Part shown: positions 14,400-26,350 of the stretch, piece by piece
How positions within the stretch are numbered: position 1 is the stretch's first letter
Layout: each line of letters begins with the position of its first letter
NCBI GenBank assembly: GCA_003993805.1
Contig: RSEF01000020.1
Coordinates: 13,261,137 to 13,325,136, forward strand
Source of the DNA: Himantopus leucocephalus
Lineage: Eukaryota > Chordata > Aves > Charadriiformes > Recurvirostridae
Length of the DNA: 64,000 bases
Reading direction: 5' to 3'
Notes under the pieces: generated by a model
What the model saw: the letters and a program-made list of their open reading frames with translations, nothing else
Told to the model about the DNA's origin: nothing
The model's database searches: none
Translations under genes and position numbers: made by a program

Positions 14400-14412
14400 T
14401 TTTTTTTTTTTT
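14400..14412. repeat. Poly-T run (13 T)
   Basis: A homopolymer of 13 T, with a similar run of 12 T at 13721-13732. On the minus strand each would read as poly-A. I see no recognisable retrocopy body beside either run, so they are listed as simple sequence. Confidence 0.85.
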
Positions 14413-17400
14413 AATATACACAGTGAAAAAAAATGCAGCATGAGAGCCCACAACTTCTGGAGATAAAAACTGAAAGAGTTGCTGAAAGTGGGATGAATTC
14501 ACTTTTCAAATATGTGTAAACTGGATAAACCCTGAAGAAAGTAAAGGGAGCAATGATAACCTGACAAGGAGCAACAGACCTGCGCATCAGAGAAAGGCCG
14601 AGATTTTTAACTCCAAAAACAACCCCAAAACCAAATCGGGATATGAATTTGAAGCTTCTCTGCCTCAAAATTGAATGGCAGTCAGCATTTAGGGATTGAT
14701 TTTACTAGATACTAGCAGCAGAGTGGAAAATACAGATAGTCTTTGAAACACACGGTACATAGAATTTTAATTGCAGACTTCAGCAGTTTCAGTTTATGGG
14801 GCTCCATGGGAAAAAAAATATAATTCTGTTGTTTGATTGTTTCCATTCATTTGGTTTTTGCACCCTTTTTGCACTTCCCTTGACATGTTTTTCAGCAGAG
14901 GTGAGTGGGTATATAATGCTGAGATCAGAGCCCCGCTCTTCAAAACACCCTGAAAGTTCAGAGGAGGTCAGAGCTGCGAGGTGGCCCTTTGTAGGGGTGG
15001 GAACAAACTGCTCAGATTGGTCCCGTTTCGGAGTGCAAAGCAGATTCTGGGTCTCAAGCGTGACTTCAACCCAGATTCACTTTCCACATGAAGTCACAGC
15101 TCTGCTCCAATTTACTTTTTGTACCGACAAGCTTCAGTCAAAACTTTGCCTAGATTTGAAGAAATGTTTGATACAATAGTTTCATCCAGCTCTACTTTCA
15201 ACTACTGATCTGAAAACCTCTTTCCTTCTGAATCTTGTCTCACATTTTTTAACTTGTGTCATTTGTTATTCAAGTTTCCTTCAACTTTAGTCTCGTCTGA
15301 AGGCAGATTCAAGCTCTCTCATTTCCTGGGAATGCATAGGTTATGTGACAAGATATACAAACAGTTTTGATCATCAGTAAAATTTACTGCTACACAATAT
15401 TGCAGTTTTAATTAGCAGCAAACTGAAATGAAAACTCTGCTGTGGTGTGATTAGAACATGGCTTTAAAAAACCTGGGAAGGGACTCTTGCGTGGTACTTC
15501 ACGTAATGGATGGTATTCTACATTTATTTATGGTACTACAAGGGTGTAGGGAAATTGTTGGAAATACTTCAAACAAGAATTGACAGGAATATATTCAGTT
15601 TCTTTGTCTGCCACATGAAGGGTAGCTTAACTTTTGTGTTGCATACCTTTTATGGTAAAATGTGTTCTTTCTCTTATTGCTTAACTGAGCAAGACTTCTT
15701 CCTGCTTCAGTGGGTTTCTTCCCTAAGTTGCTCCTGCAAGGGCACCCCTGTACAACTTCTGCTGAGCTGATTGTATGATCCCTCCTTAACTTGTAGTCAA
15801 AACATGCTGGGGAAGCAAAGTGGACTTGGAGCAGATGAGGAGTGGCTCCATAAGACTACCTCTTGCCATCGTGGTGGCCAGGAAAGATGCTGCCCATGGG
15901 AGGAAGGCTGTAAGGACTTTTATTCACCTAGCTGCTGCGAGACAGGGCTGCTCATTCCACCCAGCTCCATTTGGCAAGGAGGAAGGGGGACATATGAGGA
16001 GCCCTGGTCATTTGCTGTCTACAAAATGCTCCCCAGGCTCACTTTTCCCACACCCATCCTGGCTCTCAGTTCTCCAAAATACCTTTGTGTAACCTGTAGC
16101 AAAAAGTGCAACACACAAAGCACTGCAAAGTCTGTGGCCTGGTATAAACTTGGGTATGCTGATGTAGATGGTGTGACCTGGCAGAAATTTGGGAGCCCCT
16201 GCACTTGTCCCTAGAGTCTGTGTAGTGCCTTGGAAAGGTCCCATGCCAAAAAACATGCTCTGTTCAGACAGGGCCTATTGATCTGTGCTACTCTGTGCAG
16301 AAGACCTCATAACTGGAGCTCAATCACGCTGATTTGGGACAGCAGTCTGATGGAAATGATAATACCTCCTGCACTACAGTAAACAGGGCTTCTGTTATTT
16401 GGAGCAGAAACTGCTGAGAGGTGGTGAGGAGCAGGTCGTATGTAAGGAGAAAAGGGAGAAAGCCTCATGATCCCTTTGTTCTGCAGCGCCTGAGCCAGGT
16501 GAAGCAGAAGTCCCCCTAGCTGTGACGAAAGAGGAGAGGATACTCAAGGGACTCTCTGCTACAAACAAATGATCTCACTCCCAGCTCACTTTCTTCTTGT
16601 AGTGAACGAAAATCTGTAGAACGAAAGGAAAAGACTGACTTGCAATCAATCTTCATTAAGAGTCAGATTCTTTCACTGCAGCTCTATAAACAGTATTTTT
16701 GTGAATTAAAAATAACATCGTGTTAATTACAGTTCTGCATTACCTTTTCTTGTTATGGCATGTTAGGCATACTCCTACTTTACAGAATGCCAATAACTCT
16801 TCACAATTTGGATTTCCTTTAGCACTTCCACAGGATTACAGTTTCCTCCTCAGATAAAGGAATGATCCATTGAGATGATGGCACATCAAATATGCCCTCA
16901 TATTTGTATCTCCTGTTTCCCAGCCTGTGCGATATTGTGCATGAGCTGAAATGGCACAATACTCCAAATCTGCCATCTACTTCAGATTGCCATCTTTGAA
17001 ACTGTCCCAAATTTTCTTTTCCAGGGACCTATCAGGTTCAGAAAAACAGAACCTCTGTATCCCTGTATTATGGTCCTTCCTTTTCAAACCTGCTTCAAGC
17101 CTCCACACTGGAAAATCAGCCTTTTGGTCGCTCTTGTACACTGACAGTTGGGGGAGTGTTGAATACAGATTTGTACTGTACTAATACAAAGCAGTGTCTA
17201 TGTCCTGTGATTGCATATTAGCAAATTCATCTTCTGGGTCCTCACATCATCTTGGTATGTTGCCCATGAATTCCAGCAACATAGGGTGTTGAACTTCAGC
17301 CAAGACATACAGCACTAGGTACAGTTCAGTGTGAATCCAATGACAATGTGGTGCAGCCTGCAGTCTTTCACAACCAGCTTAGAGTCAGTTCTTACGGGGA

Positions 17401-18573
17401 CCCTGAGGGGCAGACCTAAGAACCAGACTATACCACAGATAGGGAAGAAACCACAGGGCTTGTCTATGCCTGCAAGCCCAAAATAATGATTCTACTTTGT
17501 ATTTAATATGCCATGAATTAGGGACAGTATAGAAGTATCGTCCAATATGGGCTGTTGACACCTACTGATGCAAATAGTACTGAATGCACCAGCACCAATG
17601 AGCAAGTTTCATCCCAGGTTTTAGTGGGTCTCGTGCTGTATTTTTTAAACATAAAGCTGACAAGGAACTAATATTCCATCCACTGCACATTTATAAAACC
17701 ATCTCTGGAGCCAGGCTCTGAAAGCAACATTTACAAACTGGTGTTAACAGGACCCAGGTGACATTCTCGATACCCAGGTCAGTGTGTGCTATGGAGAGAC
17801 ATACCCTGATGCTAGTATGCAATTTCCCAATGGAAGTTACGAAATCCACATGTCTGCAAGCTCTGTTTTGGGCATCTAACCACAGAAATTGTTCCTAACA
17901 ACAAGAATGAGATAGGATCAAGACATTACATGTCAGCAGAAATATCCTCTCCTTCTCCCCCAGTCCACTGCACACTCAGATTTCACAAAACTTTGGTAGG
18001 AATTTCCATGACTCATTCAACAGCAATCCATCTTTCATGAGGATTGCTTTATTTGTGACACTACTATAAAAGACTGAAAATCAGGATTTTTTTATTTGGC
18101 TTAAGAGGTGAATTCATCATTTCACGCCAAATGCATTTGCATAGGATCACAGACTACTTATACATACGGGTGCATCCTCAAAGCAGTGTGAAGTGGACAT
18201 AAGCACAAATCTATCCAGTACATAATTGCATTTGCTACAAACCTTTTTATACATGAAGTCTGAAGTGCAGAGGGACCACAGTATATTGGTGCACAGAAAC
18301 GCAGTCAGTCTAGTTCAATGAATTCCTAACTAGGCAGAATAAGCATGAATTAGAGTTACACAGGCTGTTTGCAAATAAATATTTTTTAAATAACGGAGAG
18401 AAAGGCAGCCCTGTGAGCCATTTGGATAGAACAGCAATGAGCACCAAGCAAGGACTTGTATAGATAGGTAAGTGTGTTGAAAATGCCTAGATTGACAAAA
18501 CTATTTGAGATAGAGAAACAGGAACTTGATGTAGAAAGAGCAAGGCATGTGGGAACAAATAAGCAAATTTCAC

Positions 18574-18616
18574 AGAAAGAAAGAAAGTGGAAGAAAGAAT
18601 GAAAGAAAAAAATAAA
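18574..18616 (+). repeat. GAAA-rich purine tract
   Basis: An almost uninterrupted purine tract built from GAAA and related units, ending in an A-rich segment. This is a degenerate tetranucleotide microsatellite with strong strand asymmetry. Position next to unique sequence gives no sign of a retroelement tail. Confidence 0.8.
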
Positions 18617-19579
18617 ATTCCCCTACAGGTTTAGCCGATAATGTCAACAAGCATCATTCTTACTGCTCTCTCAGTATATGTCAAGTCCTCTATTGCTTCT
18701 AATCTGTTGTAAGCTATATTCTCTATAGACAGATATAACACCAGAGGAGAACATTAAGACCACCTATTCATATTTTTTTGACATCTGAAGTACAGTCAGA
18801 CCTCGGTAGGACTTCAGCTTTGGCACAGAGTGAATCTGTGATCTTATCAAATATGCAATCCCACATAAAGCAACTGCTGAGCTGCACAAGAGTCGCATAA
18901 ATATTAAAACGTTCAGAATGGTTAACTCATCAAACAAGCTGCCTATCTGGACAGATGGACGGAAGGACTGAGGAATACATCATGCAAAATCTTGAATTTA
19001 GGCTGTGTGAAGGAAGTACTCTAAGAAATGAAACAAGCACATACAAACCGCCACATTTCCTACATATGTGGTCATTGCTGGCTTTTAATCGGGAAAGGTT
19101 TAAACCGAATTTCCCTAGAGTGTGATTCCTAAGGAGAAGATGATAGAGGGTATGTGTTAGGGTGCCGATCAGGGAGCCAATATATTTCAGAGCTAGTATA
19201 AGCCTGCATTGATCCTACAGGGGAAAACACAGGCAGAGAGAAGATGTGTTATTTTGTAAACAACGTATGAAGGCTATCCGGTGATCAGAGATTGCAGTAT
19301 TTTCCATGCTCCTGCTCACGTGAAGCAGGTAGAGACATCTTTTACCAAAAGTAAAAGACATTCAAACAAGGCTCATTGCTAACCACCCCACAGTGCTTGA
19401 GGAGACAGCGGTTAATGCAAGTTAAACATATTTGTTTGCTGGTATTTTATAGCTGCTTCTTACTGAAGGAACTTAGCATCTGACACACACATTTATTAAT
19501 TTAACCTCAAAAAGGAAAGATAATAAACATTTTTGAGAGAGGAGATGAGAGGCACCGATGTGTCTGTGCCTGCTTTTCA

Positions 19580-20000
19580 GGGGTGCTGAATCCCCTCTGC
19601 TCCCCGTACGGGGACAGCAGCTCAGCTAAGGTGGACGAAAGGCCATTCCTCCCACACGGTCTGGGCTCAGGGCCATTGTGGATGTCTCCCCATAAGCGTT
19701 GCCACAGTGTTGAGCGCCACTTGGAGATCTGAGCTTTATTTTAAGACTTAAGAGAGAGCAAATGATGAGCGCTTTGTCCCCCAGACTCCTCCATTGCCAG
19801 CGTTGTGGGAAGAACATGCCTGCCACATCTGTCCAGCTGTCTCTGCCCATCGCAATCCCTCCTTTGGAAAGGCGATGGGGGCCGGTGCCTGGGGCGCTCG
19901 GCGGTGCCTGACAGGCCGGGGAGGCTGAGGAGAAGCGACAGCTCGGAGAAGCCTGGCAGTACCATCTAGTGGGTGCTGCCTCACACAGGCAGCCGCTTCC
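19580..20000. promoter_or_regulatory. CpG-rich patch in AT-rich desert (candidate regulatory region)
   Basis: CpG density rises sharply here. In about 95 bp at 19868-19960 I count roughly eight CpGs within a GC-rich block (GGCGATGGGGGCCGG..., GGGGCGCTCGGCGG), with more CpGs at 19605-19635. Most of the surrounding DNA is AT-rich and CpG-poor. Avian CpG clusters often mark promoters or unmethylated enhancers, so this may be a promoter of an unannotated transcript. Overlapping minus-strand frames of 74-102 codons exist but resemble nothing I know. No TATA box or splice donor can be assigned with confidence. Confidence 0.35.
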
Positions 20001-20917
20001 AGGGAAGAAGGGAGAAAAGAGGACAGAGAGCAGAGAAATAAAACATTCTTTATCACTGCTCTTGACAGGTATTATATTGTACTATAGTGCCATTTGTTTA
20101 GTTACTGCTACAGCAAGTGCTGTGCAGAAATCTTATAAGCAGCCATATGGCACCTCTGAATGAAAGCCATTATGCTTTTATGAGTAACCCACACTGTCTC
20201 TGCTAGGGGAAAGAACCTCCGTTTTCACCAAATGTCATTTTCCTATTCTGAAAGGAAGAAAATATTTCTGACTTTCACTGAACTCCACAAACTCGAGCTG
20301 ATTCTCCTCTCCTGACAGTGTTTACACAGAGTCTAAATCCACTGGAGGTCTCAAATACCCACCAGGGTATTTGACATTTTGCTGTTTCGATGCTCATGCT
20401 TTTCAACTGTGCCATATTAAACAACACTGTTTGCATCTAATATTAGGTTCTATAGTTACTAGTTCATTAACATTTTATAGTTTACCATCCATTACATTTG
20501 ACAGCAACTGTCCAGCCATTCTTAGCATTATTTTTAAAAAGAGTAATAGACCCTTTGAAACAGAAAGTGTATTCTCTAAACAGGGTAAAAATAACAAGTC
20601 ATTAAAAATTCCTGGTACCTGGATGCAATATCTGGGCTGCACCTCTTAAATTAACTCCGTGCTTTTGCTGTGTAGAGCAAAGTTTTTGTGGTGACTGGAA
20701 AAAAAAATATTTTCTTCTACATCAGTTTCTGTTTCCAACCCTCCCATATTGCATTAAAAGTGGTATGTTGCGTTCTGGGGATTTGGTTGTTAAATACTGA
20801 ATAAGGGTCTGCAACTTGCTAGTTGGGGAGTCAAAACCAAAGAAGTATGTGTTAAAAAAAGTTCAGTATTCACTACATATAAAGAACTCAACTTCTTTTA
20901 AAGCTGTGTATGTTTGC
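20001..20917. other. Non-coding unique sequence, no gene seen
   Basis: AT-rich sequence with chance open frames only (longest 92 codons). No repeat family recognised. Confidence 0.65.
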
Positions 20918-20989
20918 ATGCTTAATTTGCATGTAAAATGATTGTGATTGTGGGCACAGTTGCAGAAAATGCATATGCAAATTAGGCAC
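20918..20989. repeat. Inverted repeat with two POU octamers (palindromic relic)
   Basis: Arms 20918-20932 (ATGCTTAATTTGCAT) and 20975-20989 (ATGCAAATTAGGCAC) pair at 13 of 15 positions, with a perfect 10-bp core. The spacer is 42 nt. Each arm contains a consensus POU-family octamer, ATTTGCAT at 20925-20932 and ATGCAAAT at 20975-20982, in opposite orientation. The pattern resembles ancient amniote palindromic MITE-like repeats rich in TTTGCAT words. That assignment is inference. Confidence 0.6.
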
Positions 20990-22589
20990 ATAAAGATGAA
21001 CACATTTGTATGTGATGGCCATTAAATGTATCAGTCCCTTCTTCACTTTTGGTATCTGTGTATAGATTAGAGGTCTTTGCCTTTTTTTAAATACATGAAC
21101 TTCATTTCTCAAAAAAGAAAAAAAACCTTAAATAAAATAAAGCCTATGCGGAGACATGTTGTTAAAAGTAATCTAAATAATCTCACTTTACTGCTCCAGA
21201 TAATTAACACTCTTCAGCAAGAACTTTCCTCTAAATATCAGTCTTCTTTTAGAGAGATTTGCCATTTTACTGCATTCATTATATACACCACACTAAAGTC
21301 AAGCCATGTACCAGAAATACTGCAGGGATCACGCAGAATGTAATTGCTCTAATGCTTTGCATATTTATGTTTGAGACCTTTTTATGAAGTGTTACTTTAA
21401 AAAAAGAAGGATCAGTTCATCTTTAAAAGGGAGTGATTGATTGCTGCCAGTCAGGCATTCCTTCATTCTTGGCTTCTCTCTTAGTCTCTGTAATAAGTTT
21501 TTCACGAACACCAGCCCGCTATTAAAGAACGGTATTCATCATAAGCCAAGCAGAGAGGAGGCAGACTTTGATGGGCACAATACCATATTTCAATCTACAG
21601 TGTCCTTTTTGTTAAACTTGATCTGCTGCCTCATTAGCGTTAGAGCAAAAATACACAAAGCCTTTTGTAAATATTAATCAGAAATGTACAAAACCCCTCT
21701 CCAGACTAAATTACTTATTATTGGGCTCTCTCCAGGTGATAATATCTAACTAAAAATTCTGTTTGCCTAAATTGTGGGAGAAAAATACCTTTTTATGTAC
21801 ATTTTATGTAGCACTCTTACAAGAATAAGTGTTTTAAGTAAATGCATTTCTTTGCTCTTTCCCTTTTTTTTTTAACATCCATCCTTCACAGAGAGGAAAT
21901 ATACAGCCCTGCTGTATATTGTAGGCTGCAGCATTCATCTGAGCAGTATGAGGTTTAAATTCCTGATATCCAGGTTTATTTCTGGCACTGCTGATTAATA
22001 TGAGTGCTTTTTCATGTTTTCCTGCTGAGCTTAAACTTTATAGATGTGAGGCTGTGACTTAAGACACACTGAATTAACAACACATGCTTTAGGCTAGTAA
22101 ATATGGCACTACAGAGGAGCTCCCCTAATCACGGTCCAGATGGGTTCCAAAGCAGGACTTGGTCTTTTGCACTTCAGAAGGTCCCTGTCAGGACGATAAA
22201 GTTTCAGGATTTTGTTGCTGTTGTTGATTCATGTGAGTTTTTAAATTAAATTCCAGCATTTCAGCCTTTTTGAGCAAGGTAAGCTTCATCACTCTTGGTG
22301 AGACCCAACAAAATGGCAGTTCCTTGCACAAAGTTTTCACCAACACAACAGCTTAAGCTTATGAAATCAATTTGCTGTATATAATTACTGGTACAAGGCC
22401 AAAGCTGAAACTTTGGGAAGCTTAGGCTCAAATCCTGCCTCGTTCAAGGATTCCCTTGAAGTTTGTGAGGAACATAAAAAAAAGCCATCTGTAAAAACGG
22501 GATTAGTCACATAACTTCTAAAATCAAAGCTCAAAGGTCACTATCTTCAGAGTCTCTTTGTTAAAGTAAACAATATAACTGCTCTTATT
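20990..22589. other. Non-coding unique sequence, no gene seen
   Basis: AT-rich DNA with short frames on both strands and several A- or T-rich stretches. No repeat or RNA gene recognised. Confidence 0.6.
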
Positions 22590-22695
22590 GGGCCCAATTC
22601 TGCAAACATTTATTGGAGGAAAAGTAGTTTCCTTAACGAAGCTATTCTTACCAGCAAGGCTATTCGCTGTGCAAGGCTTTTCAGAATCAGCCCCC
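22590..22695. mobile_element. Ancient palindromic MITE-like relic
   Basis: The left end GGGCCCAATTCTGCAAACAT and the reverse complement of the right end (GGGGGCTGATTCTGAAAAG) are similar, sharing an ATTCTG core, so the element has imperfect terminal inverted repeats about 106 bp apart. The ends and the internal GTAGTTTCCTTA match my memory of a palindromic non-autonomous DNA transposon family common in turtles and present as fossils in birds. It appears related to the element at 45016-45140. It encodes nothing; the overlapping frames are chance. Confidence 0.55.
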
Positions 22696-24061
22696 ATTAT
22701 AGTTAATTTATTGGAGCAAAAAGACTTTTGTGCTCTTTTTAGCAAAACCATTTCAGGCAGAACTCATCTTAAAAGAAAGGACTGAGCAAGCATTTGTGTG
22801 ACATTAACAGCTGGACCATTTGTAAGTGAAATTAATGTTGTATTGGTATTCACAGAGTTCAATAACTACTGCCTGTTTGGTTCTAAACTGGAGGAGACAC
22901 GGGCACTGGTTTTGTTCATGTTTATACAACACCCGACCCAGCACAGCCCTCATCAGAATTGCAGCCTCAGGAGTCACAGTAATATAGATCTTAAAAACAA
23001 CATTACAGACATCTGCCACAAATTCTGCAATAATGACTACATACCTAATCACAGCTTTCCTCGTGTTTCTGAGAGACTTTGCAAGGATTTGTGTGAAAAG
23101 TTTGTTGTAACTATGCAGTCAAAATAAGCACTTAAACACCTGGCAAATATATGTGGAGTCAACTTTCTGCATTGTAATGCTTGGTATTGGCTGACTTGTT
23201 TGTGGCAGTTATTTTGTGTACATTTTAACCCCCTGAAATTGCATTTGAATAATCTTAAGTGCTAGTTTAGCAATAAGAGGCACCGTTCACAAGCATCAGT
23301 GAAACCACTGATAACAAACTGTAGCCTTGCCCATCAATCCAACCAGACTAAACGCCCAGAACCGGAGAGTTAGCAAAACACAGCAGACTTATTTATTTTT
23401 CTTTTCCTCTACTGATACTGTTTTCACAACCTGACATAACCTGGTAAAGTAATTCTAATTGTATTTTGGATTGATACCAGCATTTTTCTCAGAATACACA
23501 ATGCTTACAACAACAGCTTTGTTTCTTTGTTACAGTACAAGTGTGTTGTCTTGATGGCCCAAAATAATGAGATCTATAACATAGAGAAGTCAATGGTAAA
23601 ACTATCTGAAACTTTGTGTCCTAAAAGAAAATTGACGACAAACACTTGGGTTCCTTTTTTGTATCATGTAACAGTGGATCAGCAAAGATGATTCAGTAGA
23701 AAGCAATTAAGAAGGCCACTGAGGAAGTCAGTAGTTATACTTCCAAATGACACTTCAGAAGGAGGAGTCTGCCTTCTAACAGTGCCCCAGAGAAACAACC
23801 GTCCAAGGAACAAGGAAACTGCTGGCTTGCCTAAAACAACTACGTGCAGCCTTGACCCCAATTCAAAGTGGAGCTGGAATAAATGTTTTTTGAGGTTCAA
23901 ACCCAGCCAGATTTCTTCTTTTTAATCGCTTCTATATTTCTTGACTTCGTCACAGGTTGGAGTAGAAGCAGACAGCTGGCATGTGGAGATCGGTACTCTG
24001 CGGAGCAAGACCCCATCACAGTTCTTAACCCAGGAGCCTGGGAGTCAGCCAGAGATCGCAA
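22696..24061. other. Non-coding unique sequence, no gene seen
   Basis: AT-rich sequence. The longest frame is 109 codons (22798-23127), with an unrelated 82-codon frame on the opposite strand, and is not recognisable as a gene. A B-box-like word (GGTTCAAACCC) occurs near 23894, but no A box or SINE body surrounds it. Confidence 0.6.
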
Positions 24062-24108
24062 TGGTTGGGCTGCTTAGCCAGGGCTTGGATAGGTGCTCAG
24101 CCCAACCA
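24062..24108. repeat. GC-rich hairpin, 11-bp perfect arms
   Basis: TGGTTGGGCTG (24062-24072) and CAGCCCAACCA (24098-24108) are perfect reverse complements separated by 25 nt. Such a GC-rich arm is unlikely to be a simple AT-composition artefact. It could be the core of a palindromic transposon relic or a structured transcript. No family was recognised. Confidence 0.7.
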
Positions 24109-24435
24109 GAGAGAGTTTCAAACTTTCTTTTATTCAAGACCTTCAGTTTTCTACCTGACAGATAAAACAGGCTTTTGCTTTAAGTCCATTCCTGCCTTCT
24201 AAGCAGAGAGGTTCTCAATTAAAAAGGACTGAAAATTTGTTTTTAGAAAGACTTACTCTCCTGTGTAAAAAATACCCTGCATTAGGTCCTTCCTTACAGT
24301 CAAATGTTGTGAAATAAATTAAAAGAGCATGCAATCAGTTCAAAATTACTGTAATTAGGCAATCAAATAGCCATAGGAAGCAGAAGTCATCAATGTCTTT
24401 AGCTAGCTCATTTTGTCAGTGGATTTATTTCTAAG

Positions 24436-24481
24436 GTTTGGGTTTTTGTTGTTTTTGTTTTGTTTGTTTTGGGTTTTTTTT
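24436..24481 (+). repeat. GTTT-type simple repeat
   Basis: A G/T-only tract built of GTTT, GTTTT and GTTTTT units, with no A or C over about 46 bases. It is a degenerate low-complexity repeat. Confidence 0.8.
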
Positions 24482-25859
24482 AATACAACCCTAAGATTAT
24501 AGACTAAAATTTAAAAAGGAATAATATTGATTCACCAGAATCCTTCTTATGCACATCTCAGACCAGTGTCTATTAACCCCAGCAATTATCTGAAGTCTTC
24601 ATGCCTACCCAATGTCTATGCCAACTCTGCGGGCCAGGAAGGTATGCCCAAGGGACAAAGACCTGTGTGTAGGGCCTGCAAAGCACCACTGCAAAACACA
24701 GAGCAAGCCTCTTCCCACATCTACATAACAGGAGGGGTAAAAATATTTGTCAAGTTTTAACTTAAAGTCTAGGAAAATCCCAGTGTACAATTAAATAAAA
24801 CGCATCAAAAACACAACCAAACCATATCCTTCCTGTAATAAAAAGAAGGCAAACAATATGCCCTTATACACGTTTATGCATACCTTTGTAACTGCAGGCT
24901 TCCTGCTCAGGAGTTGCCCTGCCAAGAATCATGTATCCTGTGATGAAATTTCTCAATAAATAAAGTGACTTCATTATTGAAAAGCTTAACTGTAGTCGTG
25001 TGTGCAGTTTTTAATGCAGTACCAGCCCTAAAGTGCTGATGAGAGAAAATCCAGATGCAGGAGAGATTCAAGTTGGAGCCAGGACACTTTAAGGGCTGCA
25101 AAGTTTCATTAGGTGAGCTGTGGATCGATTGGTAGATTAAAACACTATATTTGTTCATGGTGGAACCAGCTCCTCCACTGGTGTAAATCAGCATGGGAGA
25201 ATGTAAATCTTTGTCTTAGCTGATGATGAGGCTACTGATTTATTGTGTCTTGTTATTCTCAGCACATGTAACAAAATGATGGGGGATTCAGGATATTCAC
25301 AGGTAGATCACCATCATTTCCCCTCTGGGACTGGAGCTGTTTGTGGGGACTCTGGGATAAGGGTTGGATGGATTCCAGGTTCATTATTGCAGCCTGATTT
25401 GTGGTTAAAACATGTTAAGCCTAAATATTAAGCAAATACATCAGAGGAGGATTTACAGCTGTCCAAGGACACAGTAAACTGTAACACAAGCTCCTAGACT
25501 GCATTAAATTTGTATCCCCACAGTTTCTTCTGCTAGGGAATAGAACAAGCAAATCGAGTAATTCCTGGGACACATTAAGGATAGGCTTGCTATAAATTCC
25601 CTCAAACTCAATTGTCTGCCCAGACTGGAGCCATCAGCTTCTATTTGAAGCTTTGGTATTCTGAAACTTTTTTTTTCCCCCTGGAAAATTTCAAACAAAG
25701 CATATTCTTTTGACTTCCCAGCAACATAGAGGACAAAGAGATATTTTAAAGTGAGTCCAAAGGGCGTTAAACTACCTCCCACCCATCCTCAGCATTATTA
25801 CAACAACTAATAGACTGTTGGTGTGCTGGACCTGTTTGAGTGGATGAATCACTGCTCAG
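24482..25859. other. Non-coding sequence, no gene seen
   Basis: Mostly unique sequence. A short string near 25170-25190 (CCACTGGTGTAAATCAGCAT) resembles one arm of a common amniote palindromic repeat, but too little remains to delimit an element. Confidence 0.55.
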
Positions 25860-26350
25860 CTTTGGCCCCAGCGGAGCGCTGCAGACACCGAACTGTATGG
25901 GAAGTCAGCTGTCAGGCTGATGCAACAAGTCAGAGTTTACCAATCTGTTCTCAGAAAACCGCAACTGGCAAAATGCTTCACATTACGTCAAAGTCCTGAG
26001 AACAAGGCAGGAAGAGAGACACAGCTCTGCTTCCACCCCTCTAATGACAAGTCTCCAACACCTCCCCTCCCCGCCCACGAATGGTGCCTGTGGGGGAATA
26101 TGCCAGCGGACAGCAAGACACCGGCAGCCCGCTTTGGTGGAGGACTCAGCCCGCTCCTGAAGCAGGATCTGGACATCTGCGAGTGGAGTCAAGGCCCTCC
26201 ATGCACTGTGCAAGGAGAGTCTCAGAACTCAGAACAGCATCCAAATCAGTTAAGGCGCGCTGGCCCCAAGGCAGGCTGCAGTCAAAGGCGTTGCAGGCAG
26301 CTGCCTAGGAAGACCCCTCAAAAAGGCCCCAGGCCAGGGCTGCCTCTTTA
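25860..26350. promoter_or_regulatory. Second CpG/GC-rich patch (candidate regulatory region)
   Basis: GC content and CpG count are clearly higher than in the flanks, with about 16 CpGs by eye, including GGAGCGCTGC near 25871, CCCGCCCACG near 26070 and AGGCGCGCTGG near 26253. A plus-strand frame of 143 codons (25920-26351) spans most of the patch, but two minus-strand frames and another plus-strand frame overlap it, which is what GC-rich sequence with few stop codons gives by chance. The peptide is not recognisable. A promoter or first exon of a non-coding transcript is possible but unproven. Confidence 0.3.

Larger units (their letters stand above)
8263..19579. other. Non-coding unique sequence, no gene seen
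   Basis: I see no gene in this stretch. It contains the 12-bp duplication at 12124-12149, T-runs at 13721-13732 and 14400-14412, and the GAAA-rich tract near 18.6 kb. The interval around 15.7-16.3 kb is less AT-rich and holds a 147-codon open frame (15771-16214). That protein is not recognisable, a different 90-codon frame overlaps it, and it has no flanking gene signals. A near-perfect short inverted repeat (GATTCTGGGT / ACCCAGATTC, 9 of 10 pairs, 16-nt loop) lies at 15043-15078. Confidence 0.7.

Noticed and set aside
15771..16214. 147-codon open frame in a GC-richer interval
   Set aside because: Cysteine- and tryptophan-rich product without a known motif; frames on both strands overlap it, as expected in sequence with fewer stop codons.
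17455..17480. AGGGCTTGTCTATGCCTG, similar to the terminus of a known amniote DNA transposon
   Set aside because: Only one terminus-like word; no matching opposite terminus could be located.
23890..23910. GGTTCAAACCC word resembling a Pol III B box
   Set aside because: No A box at the right distance upstream and no SINE or tRNA body; one B-box word alone is not evidence.
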